In this document: in pieces, positions 13,446-16,187 of the stretch
Numbering within the stretch: the stretch's first letter is position 1
How the letters are laid out: each line of letters opens with the position of its first letter
Source: an uncultured Verrucomicrobiae bacterium
GTDB lineage: Bacteria > Verrucomicrobiota > Verrucomicrobiia > Palsa-1439
DNA: 16,187 nucleotides
NCBI GenBank assembly: GCA_937927265.1
Contig: CALBCO010000002.1
Span: 1-16,187 of the forward strand
Reading direction: 5' to 3'
The notes under the pieces: generated by a model
The model's input: only the letters and a program-made list of their open reading frames with translations
What the model was told of the DNA's origin: nothing
Database searches by the model: none
Position numbers and translations under genes: made by a program

Positions 13446-14536
13446 AACCAATCCCAGTCGGCATCATTGGCTGCGGCAAAATCTTCGGCGCTTATGCCGG
13501 GGGCTGCGGCGGATTCGACATCATCAAGGTCGTCGCCTGCGCCGACCTCAACCGCGCAGCGGCGGAGGCGAAAGCCCAAGAGTTCAACGTGCCGAAAGTT
13601 TGTTCGGTCGAAGAACTGCTCGCCGATCCCGAAATTGAGATCGTCATCAACCTGACGGTGCCGCAGGCACACGCGCCGCTCAATTTGCAGGCGCTCGCCG
13701 CCGGCAAACACGTGTACACCGAGAAACCGTTCGCAGTGACCCGCAAAGAGGCGAAGGCGGTTTTGGCGGCGGCCAAGAAAGCCAAACGCCGCGTCGGCAG
13801 CGCGCCGGACACGTTTCTCGGGGGTGGGATCCAGACCTGCCGGAAGTTGATTGATGACGGCGCGATTGGCCAGCCGGTCGCGGCGGTGGCGTTCATGATG
13901 TGCCCCGGCCACGAATCGTGGCATCCGAGTCCGGCCTTTTACTATCAACGCGGTGGCGGGCCGATGTTGGACATGGGGCCGTATTACCTCACGGCGCTGG
14001 TCAATCTGCTCGGCCCGATCCGCCGGGTGACCGGCTCGGCGAAAATCAGTTTCCCCGAACGCACCATCACCAGCCAACCGCTCGCTGGCACGAAAATCAA
14101 CGTGGAGGTGCCGACGCACTATGCCGGAGTGATGGATTTTGCCAACGGCGTGGTCGGCACCGTCATCATGAGTTTCGATGTGACCGGTCACACCTTGCCG
14201 AACATCCAAATCTACGGCAGCGCGGGCACGTTATGGGTGCCGGACCCGAACACGTTCAAAGGGCCTGTTAAACTGAAGCTGCGCGGCGAGAACGAGTGGC
14301 GCGAGGTGCCGTTGACGCACAGCGACGCGGTAGGCCGCGGGATCGGCGTGGCCGACCTGGCCTATGCGTTGCAGTCGAACCGCGACCATCGGGCGCACGG
14401 GGCGCTCGCCTATCACGTCCTCGATGCGATGCAGGCGTTTCAAGAAGCGTCTGAGAAGGGCCAACACATCAAGCTCACAAGCACCTGTGACCGCCCCGCG
14501 CCGTTGCCGGTGGGTCTGCCCGCCGGCACGCTCTGA
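13442..14536 (+). CDS. Gfo/Idh/MocA-family NAD(P)-dependent oxidoreductase
   Basis: A 364-residue protein, normal length for the family. The N-terminal Rossmann domain has VGIIGCGKIFG (6-16), a conserved ACADLN after the second strand, and the signature HVYTEKPFAVT with catalytic Lys95. The C-terminal alpha/beta domain contains APDTFLGGGIQTCRKLIDDGAIGQP in part (121-145) and GPMLDMGPYYLTAL (173-186), where Asp177 and nearby residues form the active-site region. Members oxidise or reduce sugar hydroxyls, inositols and similar polyols. It overlaps the flavoprotein stop as ATGA. The tail after residue 345 is Pro-rich. It is followed by an 8-bp hairpin and the convergent sulfatase gene. The substrate is not known. 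Confidence 0.93.
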   Translation: MKPIPVGIIGCGKIFGAYAGGCGGFDIIKVVACADLNRAAAEAKAQEFNVPKVCSVEELLADPEIEIVINLTVPQAHAPLNLQALAAGKHVYTEKPFAVTRKEAKAVLAAAKKAKRRVGSAPDTFLGGGIQTCRKLIDDGAIGQPVAAVAFMMCPGHESWHPSPAFYYQRGGGPMLDMGPYYLTALVNLLGPIRRVTGSAKISFPERTITSQPLAGTKINVEVPTHYAGVMDFANGVVGTVIMSFDVTGHTLPNIQIYGSAGTLWVPDPNTFKGPVKLKLRGENEWREVPLTHSDAVGRGIGVADLAYALQSNRDHRAHGALAYHVLDAMQAFQEASEKGQHIKLTSTCDRPAPLPVGLPAGTL

Positions 14537-14538
14537 GA

Positions 14539-14569
14539 GGGAACGATACAGTCTGCCGGCCTCGTTCCC
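14539..14569. terminator. Bidirectional terminator-like hairpin between convergent genes
   Basis: GGGAACGA (14539-14546) and TCGTTCCC (14562-14569) are perfect reverse complements with a 15-base loop. The stem lies exactly between the Gfo/Idh stop (14536) and the sulfatase stop (14582), so it could serve both. No T-tract follows on either strand. Confidence 0.5.
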
Positions 14570-14581
14570 GCCAAACTGATC

Positions 14582-15988
14582 TCAGCCAGCCGTCACACCG
14601 GTGGCTTCGAGGCTTTTCGTCTGAAACGGAAACCCGGTGGGCCGGTCCCGGCGCCGGCCGCCAAAATAAAATGGCTGCCGAACCTGCCGCCACGCGCGAT
14701 GGCCCCAGCGGAACGAGCGGAAGGGATCACGGATGCGGTCCATCTCCGCCAACAACGCATCGTGCAACCGGTCGCGCGCGCCATGATGCGCGGGGTCATT
14801 GATGAGATTCGTCATCTCGCCGGGATCGGTGGCGAGATCGTACAACTCATCGGTCTCGAACAGATTGATCACCAGTTTGTGCCGACCATCGGTCAGGCAA
14901 CGGATCGGGTAGAACTCGCCCCAGTCATCGTGATTGATAGCAAACCGGCTGAAACTCACTAACGCCGTCTCGCGAGCGGTACCCTGCGGATTCGCCAAGA
15001 CCGGCCGCAAACTCACGCCCTGCAAACATTCCGGCCGCTCGATACCAGCGAAGTCCAGAATTGTCGGGACAATGTCCGTGTGACTCGCCAGCGCCGATGT
15101 CGTCGCGCCCTGCGGCCCGCCCGGCAGACGGACGATGAACGGGATGTTGCAAAGCTCCTCGTACATCATCGGCCCTTTGCCGACCAACCCGTGCGCGCCG
15201 AGCATGTCGCCGTGATCGGACGTGTAAATAATCATTGTGTCGTCGCCGTGCAGCCGCTGGACGGTATCGATCACGCACCCGATTTCCCGGTCAATGAAGC
15301 TGTTGTAGCCCAGAAATCGCAATCCGCCCGACGGATCCATGCCGGTCGTGTTGGCTTGTTGCTGCTGAATCTGCTGGAGCAACGGCCGATCCGCCCCGAC
15401 CGGCTTGCGATTCGGTCGCGGTGGCAAATCGGCGGCGGTGAATTTCTCCCAGTACTCCGGCGGCGCAACGCACGGCCCGTGCGGTTCATCAAACGACATC
15501 GCCAACACGAACCGGTTGTCGCCAACCCGCTCCAGAAAATCAATCGCCCGGTTCGCCACCCGGTGCCCCCAAATGTTTTCCGCCGTGAATCCCGCCCGGC
15601 GCAAGTCGGTCGCCGTCCGGCAGGACAGGTAGTGCCGGAACGTTTCCGGGCCGATGTCTGCGGCATAACACTTGCCATCGTACCACCAGTCCGGCTCGAA
15701 TCCGCCACCCGGCACGCCGTCGCCAAAATAGCCGGTCCCATCCAGATGCCACTTTCCGGTATAGGCCGCCCGGTAACCGTAGTGGCGGAGGATCGTGCCC
15801 AGCAACGGGGTCGTCGCATAGGGCGGCACGTTGTTGCACCACGCCCCGTTGGTGACCGGGTGCGTCCCGCTGAAAATCGCGCTGCGCGCCGGTGTGCAGC
15901 GCGGACAGGTCGTGTACGCGCGGTCAAACCGGAGTCCTGTCGCGGTGAGCCGGTCGAGGTTGGGGGTGTCGAGGTGTGGCAGCGCCAT
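14582..15988 (-). CDS. Sulfatase (type I, CTPAR active site), N-terminus in another frame
   Basis: A 468-residue reading from ATG 15988 that covers almost the whole sulfatase. Type I sulfatases hydrolyse sulfate esters using formylglycine made from the Cys of C-x-P-x-R; here CPRCTPARSAIFSG carries it (Cys31 of this frame). Also present are TGKWH (Lys79, His81), FDEPHGP (His170), IIYTSDHGDMLGAHGL with the metal-binding Asp258/His259, and KGPMMYEE (Lys271). PHLDTPNLDRL at 4-14 is normally preceded by about 20 residues that include the first metal-binding Asp. Those residues exist just upstream but in a different frame (see the next entry). ATG 15988 is therefore probably not the native start. 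No signal peptide is seen. It is convergent with the ThuA/FAD/Gfo operon. Confidence 0.9.
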   Translation of the reverse strand: MALPHLDTPNLDRLTATGLRFDRAYTTCPRCTPARSAIFSGTHPVTNGAWCNNVPPYATTPLLGTILRHYGYRAAYTGKWHLDGTGYFGDGVPGGGFEPDWWYDGKCYAADIGPETFRHYLSCRTATDLRRAGFTAENIWGHRVANRAIDFLERVGDNRFVLAMSFDEPHGPCVAPPEYWEKFTAADLPPRPNRKPVGADRPLLQQIQQQQANTTGMDPSGGLRFLGYNSFIDREIGCVIDTVQRLHGDDTMIIYTSDHGDMLGAHGLVGKGPMMYEELCNIPFIVRLPGGPQGATTSALASHTDIVPTILDFAGIERPECLQGVSLRPVLANPQGTARETALVSFSRFAINHDDWGEFYPIRCLTDGRHKLVINLFETDELYDLATDPGEMTNLINDPAHHGARDRLHDALLAEMDRIRDPFRSFRWGHRAWRQVRQPFYFGGRRRDRPTGFPFQTKSLEATGVTAG

Positions 15989-16043
15989 AGGCGCCGATCA
16001 TTTCCCGATTCTGGGTGTCAGTCATGATGATGACGAAGTTCAT
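15984..16043 (-). pseudogene. Out-of-frame first 20 codons of the sulfatase
   Basis: From ATG 16043 on the minus strand the frame reads MNFVIIMTDTQNREMIGAYG, the classic sulfatase N-terminus with the first metal-binding Asp (TDTQ). The continuation LPHLDTPNLDRL is in the frame of the main reading. One extra base near 15983 (or two missing) accounts for the break. Either the gene is disrupted or the base is a sequence error; a joined protein would have about 486 residues. The upstream frame by itself ends in a stop soon after the break. Confidence 0.85.
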
Positions 16044-16052
16044 CAGGAGAGG

Positions 16053-16058
16053 AGTATA
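16053..16058 (-). promoter_or_regulatory. Possible -10 element of the sulfatase gene
   Basis: TATACT on the minus strand (16058-16053) fits a -10 box, nine bases before ATG 16043. No good -35 is found at 15-19 bases upstream. If real, the mRNA would be nearly leaderless, consistent with the absence of a Shine-Dalgarno before this ATG. Confidence 0.25.
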
Positions 16059-16081
16059 GCCGGCGAAACGCGCATCCTGCT

Positions 16082-16102
16082 ACTTCAATCTTCACTTCAA
16101 TC
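16082..16102. repeat. Direct repeat ACTTCAATC with 12-base period
   Basis: ACTTCAATC occurs at 16082-16090 and again at 16094-16102. It lies 39-59 bases upstream of the sulfatase start. Two same-orientation half-sites with a spacing of about one helical turn resemble binding sites of response regulators or similar tandem-binding proteins. Confidence 0.4.
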
Positions 16103-16140
16103 CTCACACGGGCGCATCTTGATACTACCACCGTTGTAGG

Positions 16141-16156
16141 CGCGAGCCTGCTCGCG
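16141..16156. repeat. Perfect inverted repeat CGCGAGC/GCTCGCG
   Basis: CGCGAGC (16141-16147) and GCTCGCG (16150-16156) are exact complements with two bases between. The surrounding phrase GTAGGCGCGAGCCTGCTCG looks like the intergenic GC-rich repeats found in PVC bacteria, from memory and not verified. It lies near the window edge, about 100 bases upstream of the sulfatase gene. Confidence 0.45.
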
Positions 16157-16187
16157 GCCCGGTTCTTTTTCCGCGGGAGAACAACTC

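Noticed and set aside
15080..16027. Plus-strand open frame of 315 codons over the sulfatase
   Set aside because: It is the Arg-rich complement of the sulfatase, which has the CTPAR, TSDHGD and other conserved residues.

Overview
The window is GC-rich bacterial DNA with tightly packed genes; five neighbouring gene pairs overlap by the four bases ATGA. Several features together suggest a Verrucomicrobiota (or related PVC-group) bacterium, probably from an environmental assembly: an exosortase/EpsI-like pair next to a polyprenyl glycosylphosphotransferase, a UDP-glucuronate decarboxylase, a ThuA/FAD-oxidoreductase/Gfo-Idh operon, an arylsulfatase-type sulfatase, and GC-rich dispersed hairpin repeats between genes. 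The taxon is an inference from gene content. No rRNA, tRNA or CRISPR array was seen.

Layout. (1) 1-138: the 3' end of an IS5-like insertion sequence, with the last ~43 codons of its transposase. (2) 170-2988: a small unrecognised CxxC protein, then lutA-lutB-lutC for oxidation of L-lactate to pyruvate. (3) 2985-3629 (minus): endonuclease III, convergent with lutC, the two stop codons overlapping. (4) 3742-7900: an envelope/exopolysaccharide locus made of exosortase, EpsI-like protein, initiating sugar-phosphate transferase and UDP-xylose synthase-like enzyme. Back-to-back sigma70-like promoters separate it from nth. (5) 7901-9230: 1.3 kb with no credible gene but many inverted repeats and two diverged copies of a ~56-bp repeat. 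(6) 9231-10191 (minus): a response regulator followed by a DUF2007-like two-helix membrane protein. (7) 10241-14536: SDR, then a coupled ThuA / FAD-oxidoreductase / Gfo-Idh-MocA operon. (8) 14582-16043 (minus): a sulfatase whose first 20 codons lie in another frame. (9) 16044-16187: a short upstream region with a 12-bp-period direct repeat and a perfect hairpin.

How it fits together. The exosortase block plausibly couples surface-polysaccharide synthesis with sorting of PEP-CTERM-like proteins, although no substrate is encoded here. The SDR/ThuA/FAD/Gfo block with the sulfatase resembles accessory carbohydrate-catabolism clusters, where sulfate esters are removed and sugars are oxidised to keto intermediates; the actual substrate cannot be read from the sequence. 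The least explained items are the ThuA-FAD-Gfo module with a non-catalytic N-terminal domain on the flavoprotein, the frame break in the sulfatase, and the repeat-rich gap.
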